This document shows, in pieces, positions 17,754 through 26,667 of a stretch of DNA of 64,000 bases. A program made the translations under genes and the position numbers. The notes beneath the pieces were generated by a model that saw nothing but the letters and a program-made list of their open reading frames with translations, made no database searches and was not told where the DNA came from. This DNA is from a bacterium (GTDB lineage Bacteria; Bacteroidota; Ignavibacteria; Kapaibacteriales; UBA2268): NCBI GenBank assembly GCA_030431515.1, contig JAUIIX010000003.1, positions 1 to 64,000 on the forward strand. Direction: 5' to 3'. Every line of letters begins with the position of its first letter. Within the stretch, counting starts at the first letter, position 1.

Positions 17754-20003
17754 ATGTATAAAGCTTCAATAGACTTTAATGGGCAGGAATTCTCATTAGA
17801 AGCGGGTAAATACGCAAAATTTGCAAATGGATGTGTTATGGCTCGCTGTGGCGATACTATGATTCTTGTTACAGTTGTAGCAAGTAGTCAAGATAAAGAA
17901 GGTATCGACTTCTTACCATTAACAATTGAATATAGAGAAAAATTATCTGCTGCTGGTAAAATACCTGGCGGATTCTTAAAAAGAGAAGGAAGACCTTCTG
18001 AAAAAGAAACTTTAGTGGCTAGATTAATTGATAGACCTTGTCGTCCGATGTTCCCTAAATCTTGGCACAGAGATACACAAGTTATTTGTCAAGTCTTTTC
18101 GGCTGACCCGAATGTTGACCCAGAAAATATTGTTTGTGTTGGTGTTTCTGCTGCTTTAATGATTTCTGATATTCCTTTTAATGGACCTGTTTCAGAAGTT
18201 AAAGTTGGTAGATTAAACGGCGAGTATATCGCTAATCCTACTGAAGAACAATTAAAAGAATGTGACCTTAATATGATGATTGCTGGTAGCGATACATCTA
18301 TTAACATGGTTGAAGGTGAAAGTGAAGAGATTTCTGAAAAAGAATTCATCGATACTATTCTATTCGGACACGAGAGAATTAAAGAATTAAATGAATTACA
18401 AAGAAAATTACAAAAATTAGTTAGCAAAGATAAAATCGAAGTTGTAGAAGATTCAATCCCAGAAGAATTTATCGAAGTTATTAATAATGAAATCAAAGAC
18501 GATTTAAAAGAATATGTTTACTCAGTTACTACTAAAGACGAAAGAAATGCTAAAAGATCAGAATTAAAAGAAAGATCTTTGAACGTTGCTAACGAAAAAT
18601 TTGGTGAAAACGAAGAGTACGAAGGCAAAATTGAATTTTTAGCTGGACAAGTATTCGGAAAATTAGAGAAACATCAAATGAGAATGATGATTCTTGAAGA
18701 TAAGAAAAGATTAGATGGTAGAGGTTTGGAAGATATTAGACCAATTGCTACTGAGGTTGGTTTATTACCAAGAGTCCACGGTTCTGCTTTATTTACTCGT
18801 GGAGAAACTCAATCTTTAACATCTGTAACTTTAGGTACTGGCTCCGACGAACAAATGATAGACGGACTAATGCCTACTTACACTCAAAACTTCTATCTAC
18901 ATTATAACTTCCCTCCATTCAGTGTTGGGGAGACTGGTAGATTTGGAATGACATCAAGAAGAGAAATTGGACACGGAAACTTAGCACAACGTGCTTTGAA
19001 AATGATGTTACCTTCTCCTGAAGAATTTAAATATACGGTTAGAGTTTTATCTGACATACTAGAATCAAATGGTTCGTCTTCAATGGCTACTGTTTGTGCA
19101 GGTTCTATGGCATTAATGTCAGCTGGTGTTCCTATGAAAAAACCAGTTGCAGGTATTGCTATGGGCTTGATTAAAGAAGAAGATAACTATGCTATACTAA
19201 GCGACATCCTTGGTGATGAAGATTTCTTAGGAGATATGGACTTTAAAGTAGCAGGAACTGTTGACGGTATTACTGCTTGTCAGATGGACATCAAAATCGA
19301 AGGACTATCTGTTGAGCAAATGACTAATGCACTTCAACAAGCAAAAGCTGGAAGACTTCATATTCTTGGCAAAATGGCTGAAACTATTAGCGAAGTTAAC
19401 ACAGAAATGTCTCCTTACGCTCCGAGATTATTCTCTATCAAAGTGAAAGAAGATGAAATCGGAATGGTAATAGGACCTGGTGGTTCTAATATCCGTGAAA
19501 TAGTAGCTCAATCTGGTGCTCAAATTAATATTGAAGAAGATGGAACTGTAATAATTGCTGCAACTACTCAAGAATCTGCTGATATTGCTATTGCTATGAT
19601 TCAGAAAACAGTTCAGAAACCAGAAGCTGGCGTTGTTTACAATGGAACTGTGAAAGAAGTAAGAGAGGGCTTAGGTGCTTTAATCGAGATTTTACCTAAA
19701 CAAGTTGGACTTTTACACATTTCTCAAATTGCTTGGGAAAAAACTGAAAACGTTGGTGATCATTTCAAAAGAGGTGACAAAGTTGAAGTTTTACTTGAGG
19801 AAATTGGTAGAGATGGAAAATATAGATTGTCAAGACGTGCTTTACTTCCTAAACCTGAAGGTTATGTAGAAAGACCACCAAGACCTCCGAGAGAGAATAA
19901 CGATAGACGTGATGACAGAAGAGGTGGCGGACGTGACGAAAGAAGAGGTAGAGATGATAGACGTGGCGACAGACGTGATAGCAAACCTGAATCTAATGAT
20001 TAA
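17754..20003 (+). CDS. pnp: Polyribonucleotide nucleotidyltransferase (PNPase)
   Basis: Phosphorolytic 3'-5' exoribonuclease of the degradosome. It has two RNase PH domains (about 1-215 and 315-540), separated by a helical domain, with FSVGETGRFGMTSRREIGHG in the second. These are followed by a KH domain (IGPGGSNIREI near 575) and an S1 domain (about 620-690). The end is unusual: about 45 residues rich in Arg, Asp and Gly with repeated RRDDRRG-like blocks, suggesting a disordered RNA-binding tail. It ends at a strong terminator. Confidence 0.97.
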   Translation: MYKASIDFNGQEFSLEAGKYAKFANGCVMARCGDTMILVTVVASSQDKEGIDFLPLTIEYREKLSAAGKIPGGFLKREGRPSEKETLVARLIDRPCRPMFPKSWHRDTQVICQVFSADPNVDPENIVCVGVSAALMISDIPFNGPVSEVKVGRLNGEYIANPTEEQLKECDLNMMIAGSDTSINMVEGESEEISEKEFIDTILFGHERIKELNELQRKLQKLVSKDKIEVVEDSIPEEFIEVINNEIKDDLKEYVYSVTTKDERNAKRSELKERSLNVANEKFGENEEYEGKIEFLAGQVFGKLEKHQMRMMILEDKKRLDGRGLEDIRPIATEVGLLPRVHGSALFTRGETQSLTSVTLGTGSDEQMIDGLMPTYTQNFYLHYNFPPFSVGETGRFGMTSRREIGHGNLAQRALKMMLPSPEEFKYTVRVLSDILESNGSSSMATVCAGSMALMSAGVPMKKPVAGIAMGLIKEEDNYAILSDILGDEDFLGDMDFKVAGTVDGITACQMDIKIEGLSVEQMTNALQQAKAGRLHILGKMAETISEVNTEMSPYAPRLFSIKVKEDEIGMVIGPGGSNIREIVAQSGAQINIEEDGTVIIAATTQESADIAIAMIQKTVQKPEAGVVYNGTVKEVREGLGALIEILPKQVGLLHISQIAWEKTENVGDHFKRGDKVEVLLEEIGRDGKYRLSRRALLPKPEGYVERPPRPPRENNDRRDDRRGGGRDERRGRDDRRGDRRDSKPESND

Positions 20004-20010
20004 TTACTAA

Positions 20011-20035
20011 AAGGAGCTTCGGCTCCTTTTTTTTT
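20011..20035 (+). terminator. Rho-independent terminator after pnp
   Basis: AAGGAGC-TTCG-GCTCCTT followed by T to position 20035. It has a UUCG tetraloop like the glgP terminator. Confidence 0.95.
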
Positions 20036-20441
20036 GCATTTCTGAGTAAATACTACATATCTTCAAAAAAATAAACCTCGTATCTTCAAAAACAGATTAC
20101 AAATAAATTAAAATAAAGAACTTGATAAATACCAAGCTCCTCTATAAATTTGTATATTTTCACTAAACACAACACGAACCAAAAAAACTGGACACTTTTT
20201 TAATCATTATTTTCTTCAAATCCTCCAATTCGGATAGGATTTATGTGGGCTTATATTATTTATTAAATAAACTTAAAACACCCTAAAAAGCAAATACGAC
20301 AAAATAATGTAAATAATCAAATCATATTTATAATTATTTTGCAATATAAATAAAACAAAATTCAAAAAACTATATAATAATATAGTTAGTTTTATTGAAA
20401 ATAATTTTAAATTGCATTTAATATAATTGAATTTTGGAAAA
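20036..20441. other. AT-rich intergenic stretch with one dispersed repeat
   Basis: No gene seen. It carries a copy of the AT-rich repeat (20075-20128: CTCGTATCTTCAAAAA.. AAATTAAAATAAAGAACTTG) that also occurs at 7572-7630 and 16026-16087. The phrase AACTGGACACTTTTT (about 20189) resembles some insertion-sequence ends, but no partner end or transposase was found. Confidence 0.55.
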
Positions 20442-21344
20442 ATGATGTCAAAAGAATTAATATTATCACAAAGTATAGTTGAAGAAAAAATTATATACAT
20501 CCGAGGAAATTATGTAATGTTGGATAGTGTGTTGGCTGAATTATATCATACAGAAACAAAGTATATTAATAGAGCAACTAATAGGAATCCAGATAGATTC
20601 CCTCAAAATTTTATGTTTCAATTAACAAATGAAGAATGGGAAAAGTTGAAGTTCCAATCTGGCACATCAAAAAAACATGGTGGTAGAAGAACATTGCCTT
20701 ATGTATTTACAGAACAGGGTGTTGCAATGCTTTCTTCTGTTTTGCAGACACCCGTTGCAGTTAAAGTTAGTATTCAAATTATTAATGCTTTTGTAGAAAT
20801 GAGGAAATTAATTGCTAGCAATTATGGACTGTTACAAAGAATGGAATATGTAGAAAAGAAACAAATTGATTATGACAATAAATTTGAAAAAATTTTTAAA
20901 ACAATAGAAAATAAAGAATTAATTCCAAATCAAGGTATATTTTTCGAAGGTCAAGTTTTCGATGCTTATGAATTTATTTCTAAAATTATTCGCTCTGCAA
21001 AAATATCTATAAAGTTAATTGATAATTTTGTAGATGAAAAAACTCTAACTCATTTATCTAAAAAGAGAAAAAATATATCTGTAACTATCTTAACTAAAAA
21101 TATAGATAGTAAACTAAAATTGGATTTAGAAAAAGTTAATAAACAATATGGTGGTTTTGAAATTAAATTTTTTTCAAAAAGCCATGATAGGTTTATAATT
21201 ATTGACGATATAGAAATCTTACATTTAGGTGCATCTCTTAAAGATTTAGGTAATAAATGGTTTGCATTTTCAAAGTTAGATATCAAATCAGTTGAAAGTT
21301 TATTGAATTCTATAAAACAAAAATCAAAAAACTACATAAAATAG
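20442..21344 (+). CDS. ORF6N-domain protein with a PLD-like C-terminal domain
   Basis: The N-terminal ORF6N domain (about 1-115) is a DNA-binding module best known from phage antirepressor-like proteins (YIRGNYVMLDSVLAELYH, the NPDRFPQNFMFQLT segment, VFTEQGVAMLSSVL). A helical linker follows. The C-terminal domain (about 165-295) resembles the phospholipase-D/nuclease fold: SAKISIKLIDNFVDEKTLTH, then SHDRFIIIDD and HLGASLKDLG. The single HD motif replaces a full HKD. I chose the ATG at 20442 over a TTG at 20427 because GGA lies just upstream. It precedes mcrB by 74 bp on the same strand and may belong to the same defence locus. Confidence 0.8.
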   Translation: MMSKELILSQSIVEEKIIYIRGNYVMLDSVLAELYHTETKYINRATNRNPDRFPQNFMFQLTNEEWEKLKFQSGTSKKHGGRRTLPYVFTEQGVAMLSSVLQTPVAVKVSIQIINAFVEMRKLIASNYGLLQRMEYVEKKQIDYDNKFEKIFKTIENKELIPNQGIFFEGQVFDAYEFISKIIRSAKISIKLIDNFVDEKTLTHLSKKRKNISVTILTKNIDSKLKLDLEKVNKQYGGFEIKFFSKSHDRFIIIDDIEILHLGASLKDLGNKWFAFSKLDIKSVESLLNSIKQKSKNYIK

Positions 21345-21418
21345 TAGCGAGGATTTATAATAATTTACTTTAAATTGCAGAAAATAAAAAAACAAAATAG
21401 TAATTAAGGGGTTAAAAT

Positions 21419-24040
21419 ATGAGTTTTACATGGATAAAAGTACATGAAGCTATAGTTGAATATTTAAAAGATAAACAAAATAGTCAATTAGAATTAATAA
21501 ATATCCTGAATGAATCTGGTGTTGATGTTAATACAGATGTTGATGAGAATGAAAATGAAGTAAATTTAACAGAAATAGACCCATTTTCATTTTTTGCTCA
21601 AATCTATAAAAACAAAAAAAGAAGAGAAGCAATTCTTAATAATTTAGCTAATAAATTGAATATTGGTTTAACTGCATCAGATACTAATGGATTACCTCAT
21701 TTTTCAGATAGAAGAAAAGATTGTAGCGTACTTCTATTTCCTTTTAAAAAAGATAGGACAAATGAAATTGAAGAGTTATGGACCGCATTTGGTAAATTTA
21801 TAAATAAGAATGTGGATAAGAATGAAAAAGTAAAGATATTTGAAGAATTAATATCTAAATATGAAATCGGATGGTTTAAATTAACTACTTGTTTGTACTA
21901 TATTTTACCAAACGAATTTGTTCCTTTAGACTCTAATACTTTAAAATATCTTAAAAGTAATAATCTTATGGAAAAGCGAATCACTAATTCATTAGATTAT
22001 TTTAATTTGATAGATAAGCTTAAAAAACAAGAGATAAAATTATATAAAATACCTTATTTGGCAATTAGTAACATTATAATTAATGAAACAAATTATTTTT
22101 CAAAACGACTTTCTGATTATAATCAAGAAGATTTAGATAATTATTTTAGTTTTTTGAAAGGAATAATAACTCATTTTAAAATAAACAAAAATGATAAAAG
22201 AATTTATTTAAACTATTATGACAAAAACGAAAAAATCACAAGGTTGATCTTTGTTATTGGACAAAGATATTGCTGGATTCTTGATAAAAAATTGAATTAT
22301 GGAGCTATTTCTAAAAATAGATTTGGTGACTCAGTTGAAGATTTCGAAATAACAAATGATAAACTTAAAACTCCTGTATATTTAAATTATTATAAAGATT
22401 ATAATAAAACTATTCAAAACAAAACTCCAATTTTTGAAGCGTTAGAAAATGAATTAAAATCTACAACAAAATCTAGTCATAGAAAATACCATAAACAAGA
22501 TTTAGAAGATTATATATTTGATGTTATTTTTAATAAAGAATTTAATAGGATAGAACAAAATAAAATGGAAGAAAACAATAGCATTAATGCATTTAACTGC
22601 CCTGACTTCTCAAAAAATCAAATCCTATACGGACCTCCTGGTACTGGGAAAACATATAATACTGTTAGGTTAGCAGTTCAAATTCTTGATTGTTTGAAGG
22701 ATTTACCAGATTATAATGCTGATACAATCAACAAATATAATCAATATAAAAAAGAAGGTAGATTATCTTTTATTACTTTTCATCAGAATTTCTCTTATGA
22801 AGATTTTATTCAGGGCTTAAGACCTAATTTGAATAATGATTCTATGAGTTTTAAAAACAAAGATGGTATATTTTTAAAAATGTGTGTTAATGCAAAATTT
22901 GAATATTATTTAGAATCAAAGAAAAAAGAAAACACAAATCCTGTTAAAGATGAAAATGAAATTTATATAAAATTTATTCAGAGTTTGAAAATCGGAGATA
23001 TTTTTAAATCTTCAACAAATTCTGAAATAGAATTAATAAAAATAAATGAAAATAATAATTTAGTATTTAAACATGTTAATGGTTCAAGAGAATATATAAT
23101 TTCTCCTCAAAGGTTATTAAAACTATTCAAAAGATACCCGAACATAGATGAAATTAAAAGTATTCATACAGAGATAATTGAAACAATAGGGGGAATAAAC
23201 ACAACGATTGCATGGATTGCCTTAAATGAATTTATAAAATTTTACAATAAATATGAAATTGAAATTGGTGATGAAGAAGAAGTTGATAATGATATAAAAT
23301 ATCCATACGAGATAAAAAAAGAAATTATTAGAACAGTAAACAATGATGAATTGAATGTTGAAAATACATACAAAATAAAACCCTACGTCATCATCATAGA
23401 CGAAATAAACAGAGCAAATATATCTCGTGTATTTGGTGAGTTGATTACTTTAATCGAAGAAGATAAACGATGGAATGGTGACCCTGAGAAAGTTAATTGG
23501 CAAGTTACTTTACCAAGTGGTGACCCATTTGTTATTCCAGATAATCTTTATATTATAGGAACTATGAATACTGCTGATAAATCTATTGCCTTGCTTGATG
23601 TTGCTCTGCGAAGAAGGTTTACTTTTAAGGCGATGTATCCTTTATATGAGATAGATGGTGTTAAATACTTGTATTCTGATTATCTCAAAAAATTGAATAG
23701 TTTAATAGTAGAAAAACTTGGTGCTGGAAGAGGACATGATTTGCAGATTGGTCATTCTTATTTTATGGAAATTAGTAATAATCAAGAATTTATTGATTCT
23801 ATGAATAATAAAGTAATTCCGCTTCTTATGGAATATTTGATGAATGATTTAGTAGAAGTTATTAAATTAGTTAATACTTCTCTAAAAGGTGAACAATATT
23901 GTTTAAAAACTTCTGAAAATAAAAAATTAAATGATACTAAATTATATGATAATATAAAAGAATTAGATTATATCTACCCATTAGAAATAGTATTGTGTAA
24001 TACTCTTAGCATTTCAAATGATGAAAGTGAGGAAAAATAA
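21419..24040 (+). CDS. mcrB: McrB-like AAA+ GTPase of a type IV restriction system
   Basis: Motor and recognition subunit that, with McrC, cuts modified DNA. The N-terminal ~390 residues are unlike E. coli McrB and probably set target recognition. The AAA+ core has GPPGTGKT at 405-412, Walker B IIIDEINRANISRVFGE with Asp 661, and TMNTADKSIALLDVALRRRF from 715. The MNxxD signature is specific for McrB GTPases. About 150 residues separate Walker A from Walker B beyond the usual distance, so there is an insertion (about 490-640). An AGGGG ribosome-binding site precedes the ATG. mcrC follows after 16 bp. Confidence 0.92.
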   Translation: MSFTWIKVHEAIVEYLKDKQNSQLELINILNESGVDVNTDVDENENEVNLTEIDPFSFFAQIYKNKKRREAILNNLANKLNIGLTASDTNGLPHFSDRRKDCSVLLFPFKKDRTNEIEELWTAFGKFINKNVDKNEKVKIFEELISKYEIGWFKLTTCLYYILPNEFVPLDSNTLKYLKSNNLMEKRITNSLDYFNLIDKLKKQEIKLYKIPYLAISNIIINETNYFSKRLSDYNQEDLDNYFSFLKGIITHFKINKNDKRIYLNYYDKNEKITRLIFVIGQRYCWILDKKLNYGAISKNRFGDSVEDFEITNDKLKTPVYLNYYKDYNKTIQNKTPIFEALENELKSTTKSSHRKYHKQDLEDYIFDVIFNKEFNRIEQNKMEENNSINAFNCPDFSKNQILYGPPGTGKTYNTVRLAVQILDCLKDLPDYNADTINKYNQYKKEGRLSFITFHQNFSYEDFIQGLRPNLNNDSMSFKNKDGIFLKMCVNAKFEYYLESKKKENTNPVKDENEIYIKFIQSLKIGDIFKSSTNSEIELIKINENNNLVFKHVNGSREYIISPQRLLKLFKRYPNIDEIKSIHTEIIETIGGINTTIAWIALNEFIKFYNKYEIEIGDEEEVDNDIKYPYEIKKEIIRTVNNDELNVENTYKIKPYVIIIDEINRANISRVFGELITLIEEDKRWNGDPEKVNWQVTLPSGDPFVIPDNLYIIGTMNTADKSIALLDVALRRRFTFKAMYPLYEIDGVKYLYSDYLKKLNSLIVEKLGAGRGHDLQIGHSYFMEISNNQEFIDSMNNKVIPLLMEYLMNDLVEVIKLVNTSLKGEQYCLKTSENKKLNDTKLYDNIKELDYIYPLEIVLCNTLSISNDESEEK

Positions 24041-24056
24041 TTAAAAATAATTAAAA

Positions 24057-25466
24057 ATGAAAGATAAGGTTTCAAAATCAACAGATATAAACGAAATAAA
24101 TTTATCTGAATATCAAACTACTGATAAGTTAAAAAATGATAATTATAATAATTACATTAATGATTTAGAAATATTCCTTGATGATATTTGGAAGAGAAGG
24201 GATAAGAATGATTCATTTTATACGAATAATGATGAGCCAGATACGAGTTCTCAAAGGATTTTATCTTTATTAAGACATAATAAAATCAAACAAAATAATT
24301 ATGTTGGGGTTATTAATTTTCAAGGTAAAACTTTTAATTTATTACCAAAGATTTTTAAAGATGATGTAAGTAATTTAAATGATTCTACGGAAGATGGAAA
24401 AATATTAGAAAATATAAATTTGAACATTTTGTGGTGGCTGACATATACTACAAAAATTAAATTCCCTAAGAATATTACGAGCATAAGTAAGTTTGAAAAG
24501 CATTCTTTTTTGGAAGTAATGATTTGGTTATTTGCTATATATACAAAAGAAACTTTGACTAATAATTTATATCAAAATTATGTAGATATAGAAAGTGAAA
24601 CAACTTACGTGAAAGGTCAGTTCATGTTTAACGAGTATATAAATAACTACCTTGCACGTGCGAAATGGGATAAAGTATATTGCCGCTACGATTCTTTTGA
24701 GTTGGATAATAATTTCAATAGAATAATAAAGCATGTGTCGATATTGTTGATGAATTTCACTGAAAACAACGAAACAAAACGCTATTTACAGGATATAATT
24801 TTTATTCTAAGCGAAGTTCAAGATGTGCGATGTACTGTAGAAGATTGTAATAAAGTACGGATAAATCATTTTCAGAATGAATTTGAAACGATATTAGAGT
24901 ATTGCAAGTTATTTTTATCTAATTCAATATCAGTTAATTACAGAAATAAGTTAGAATTATTTGCTTTTTTAATTCCAATGGAAAAACTATTTGAAGATTT
25001 TGTATTTGGCTTTATTAAAAAGGAATTGAAAGATAATTTAAAAATAAAATCCCAAGTGTCTGGAAAAAATTTAACTGAGGAAAATGGTTATTTATTAAAA
25101 CCAGATTTAAAAATAACTTATGAGGGTATAGATTATTTAGCAGATACCAAATATAAGATAATAAATTATGAGAATAAAAAGTTAAGCCAATCAGATTTGT
25201 ATCAGATGGTAGCGTATGCGATTCGATATGAGTGTGAGAATATAATTTTATTTTATCCTGAAACAGATGAAGAAATTGAAAGCAAACATTTAAAAATTGT
25301 TGATGAGTTTTCTAATAAGACAATTAATATATTTCCTCATTGTTTGCCTATAAAGTTTGATTTAGAAGTGGAATTTAAAGATAATATCGAAAAGTTAAAA
25401 TGTAAGTTAAAGAAGCAGATTAATAATATATTTGAAAAGTTTGGTGAAGAAAAACAGAAGAAATAA
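24057..25466 (+). CDS. mcrC: McrC-like nuclease subunit of a type IV restriction system
   Basis: Partner of McrB that supplies the endonuclease. The N-terminal part (about 1-250) carries the McrC-family region, including SFLEVMIWLFAIYTKETLTN and YVKGQF. The C-terminal PD-(D/E)xK nuclease core is KPDLKI (Asp 350), then LADTKYK (Asp 363, Lys 365), with a YQMVAYAIRYECENIILFYP helix-strand pair after it. The 469-residue length is somewhat above E. coli McrC. The gene ends within 3 bp of a bidirectional terminator shared with mscL. Confidence 0.9.
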   Translation: MKDKVSKSTDINEINLSEYQTTDKLKNDNYNNYINDLEIFLDDIWKRRDKNDSFYTNNDEPDTSSQRILSLLRHNKIKQNNYVGVINFQGKTFNLLPKIFKDDVSNLNDSTEDGKILENINLNILWWLTYTTKIKFPKNITSISKFEKHSFLEVMIWLFAIYTKETLTNNLYQNYVDIESETTYVKGQFMFNEYINNYLARAKWDKVYCRYDSFELDNNFNRIIKHVSILLMNFTENNETKRYLQDIIFILSEVQDVRCTVEDCNKVRINHFQNEFETILEYCKLFLSNSISVNYRNKLELFAFLIPMEKLFEDFVFGFIKKELKDNLKIKSQVSGKNLTEENGYLLKPDLKITYEGIDYLADTKYKIINYENKKLSQSDLYQMVAYAIRYECENIILFYPETDEEIESKHLKIVDEFSNKTINIFPHCLPIKFDLEVEFKDNIEKLKCKLKKQINNIFEKFGEEKQKK

Positions 25467-25468
25467 AA

Positions 25469-25492
25469 AAAGAACTTCCGAGGAAGTTCTTT
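25469..25492. terminator. Bidirectional terminator between mcrC and mscL
   Basis: A perfect 10-bp stem, AAAGAACTTC-CGAG-GAAGTTCTTT, lies between convergent genes. A and T runs flank the two sides. Confidence 0.85.
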
Positions 25493-25496
25493 ATGA

Positions 25497-25931
25497 TTAT
25501 TTTTTTAATAAATCTCTGATTTCTGTAAGTAGCAACTCTTCTTTTGTTGGTTCAGGAGGAGCTGCTTCTTCCACTACTTCTTCTTCTTTTTTCTCCATTC
25601 TAGCTTTGAAGTTGTTATATGATTTTATAACTAAAAAGACAGTAAAAGCTACAAAGACAAATGTTATGATATTGTTGATAAACATCCCATAAGATATTGC
25701 TACTTCTGCAATTGCATCGCCAGTACCAGCTACTGACTCAGGTTGAGCATCTTTTACTACTAATTTTAATTGTTTGAAATCTACTCCACCAAGTAGCATT
25801 CCAATTGGTGGCATTATTATATCATTTACTAATGATTTTACAATTGCTCCAAAATAAGTTGCCATTATTAAACCGACAGCCATTTCTAATACGTTGCCTT
25901 TACTTATAAAGGTCTTAAATTCTTGAAACAT
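25497..25931 (-). CDS. mscL: Large-conductance mechanosensitive channel
   Basis: Pentameric inner-membrane channel that opens under hypo-osmotic stress. The N-terminal FKTFISKGNVLEMAVGLIMA and the first pore helix are characteristic. The second helix is MFINNIITFVFVAFTVFLVI. A cytoplasmic Glu-rich segment and the helix TKEELLLTEIRDLLKK end the protein. The 144-residue length is usual. It is a single-gene unit convergent with mcrC. Confidence 0.95.
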   Translation of the reverse strand: MFQEFKTFISKGNVLEMAVGLIMATYFGAIVKSLVNDIIMPPIGMLLGGVDFKQLKLVVKDAQPESVAGTGDAIAEVAISYGMFINNIITFVFVAFTVFLVIKSYNNFKARMEKKEEEVVEEAAPPEPTKEELLLTEIRDLLKK

Positions 25932-26122
25932 AAATTTCCCTTTTTTTTAATATAATTTTCTAAAATTAATAAATTTATTTTAAAAATATAAATTATTTTA
26001 TCCAATTTATTAATTTTTTTAAATAAAAATTACTCAAATTAATATTTTCCAATTAAAATAATTTGAATAAGTAATAGTTATTGCTTACTTTTGAATATTC
26101 TATTATTTAAAGAAGGTATAAT

Positions 26123-26416
26123 ATGAGTAATTTAAAAATTCTTTTAAAGATATCATTTAATTTTTTTCTATTGTTCTTTGCTGGGTTTGTATTCGCATTC
26201 ATAATTTTTAAATATCTATATCAACTTTTTGATATAACTTTTCCACTTAGTTATGGTATTTTAGAACAAAGTTTTTTTGTTGCTTTAATTATGACTGTTT
26301 ATTATGCTGTTTTCCTATTCCGTAAATTAAATTCTAATGATATTACTAATAATGGAAAAAGTAAAGTATATAAAATTAAATTAGGTAAAGATAAAGAAGA
26401 AGTTCTATCTCTTTAA
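26123..26416 (+). CDS. Small membrane protein of unknown function (97 residues)
   Basis: Two hydrophobic helices (about 10-33 and 48-66) are followed by a basic cytoplasmic tail of about 30 residues rich in Lys. An AAGAAGG ribosome-binding site stands 7 nt before the ATG. I do not recognise a family. It is a lone gene between divergent mscL and convergent asnS; nothing nearby suggests its job. Confidence 0.6.
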   Translation: MSNLKILLKISFNFFLLFFAGFVFAFIIFKYLYQLFDITFPLSYGILEQSFFVALIMTVYYAVFLFRKLNSNDITNNGKSKVYKIKLGKDKEEVLSL

Positions 26417-26629
26417 AATTAGTTTTAAAGGGTTCTCATTTTCAAGAAAATGGAAATCAAATCAAAGTATTTCAAACGCAAGGGATTTCTTACTCCAATA
26501 ATTTATTATTCATCGATGTTCAAAATGATGAGTTGTTAGTAAGTTCAAGTACAATTCTTCTTCATTTGTGAAACTAAACACTGAACAAACTAACCTTGAT
26601 TTAATAAATGCTCTTGCAAAATAAGTATA

Positions 26630-26660
26630 AAAAAAGGGGCTAATTAAAGCCCCTATTAAA
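26630..26660 (-). terminator. Rho-independent terminator after asnS
   Basis: On the minus strand AGGGGCT-loop-AGCCCCT is followed by a run of T. The GC-rich seven-pair stem stands just beyond the asnS stop. Confidence 0.85.
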
Positions 26661-26667
26661 AATTCTA

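Noticed and set aside
20185-20205. AACTGGACACTTTTT as an insertion-sequence end
   Set aside because: No matching inverted end, target duplication or transposase nearby.
26395-26571. Open frame reading KLVLKGSHFQENGNQIKVFQ.. after the 97-residue membrane gene
   Set aside because: No start codon in frame and no partner sequence; it could be a gene remnant, but the evidence is too weak to list.
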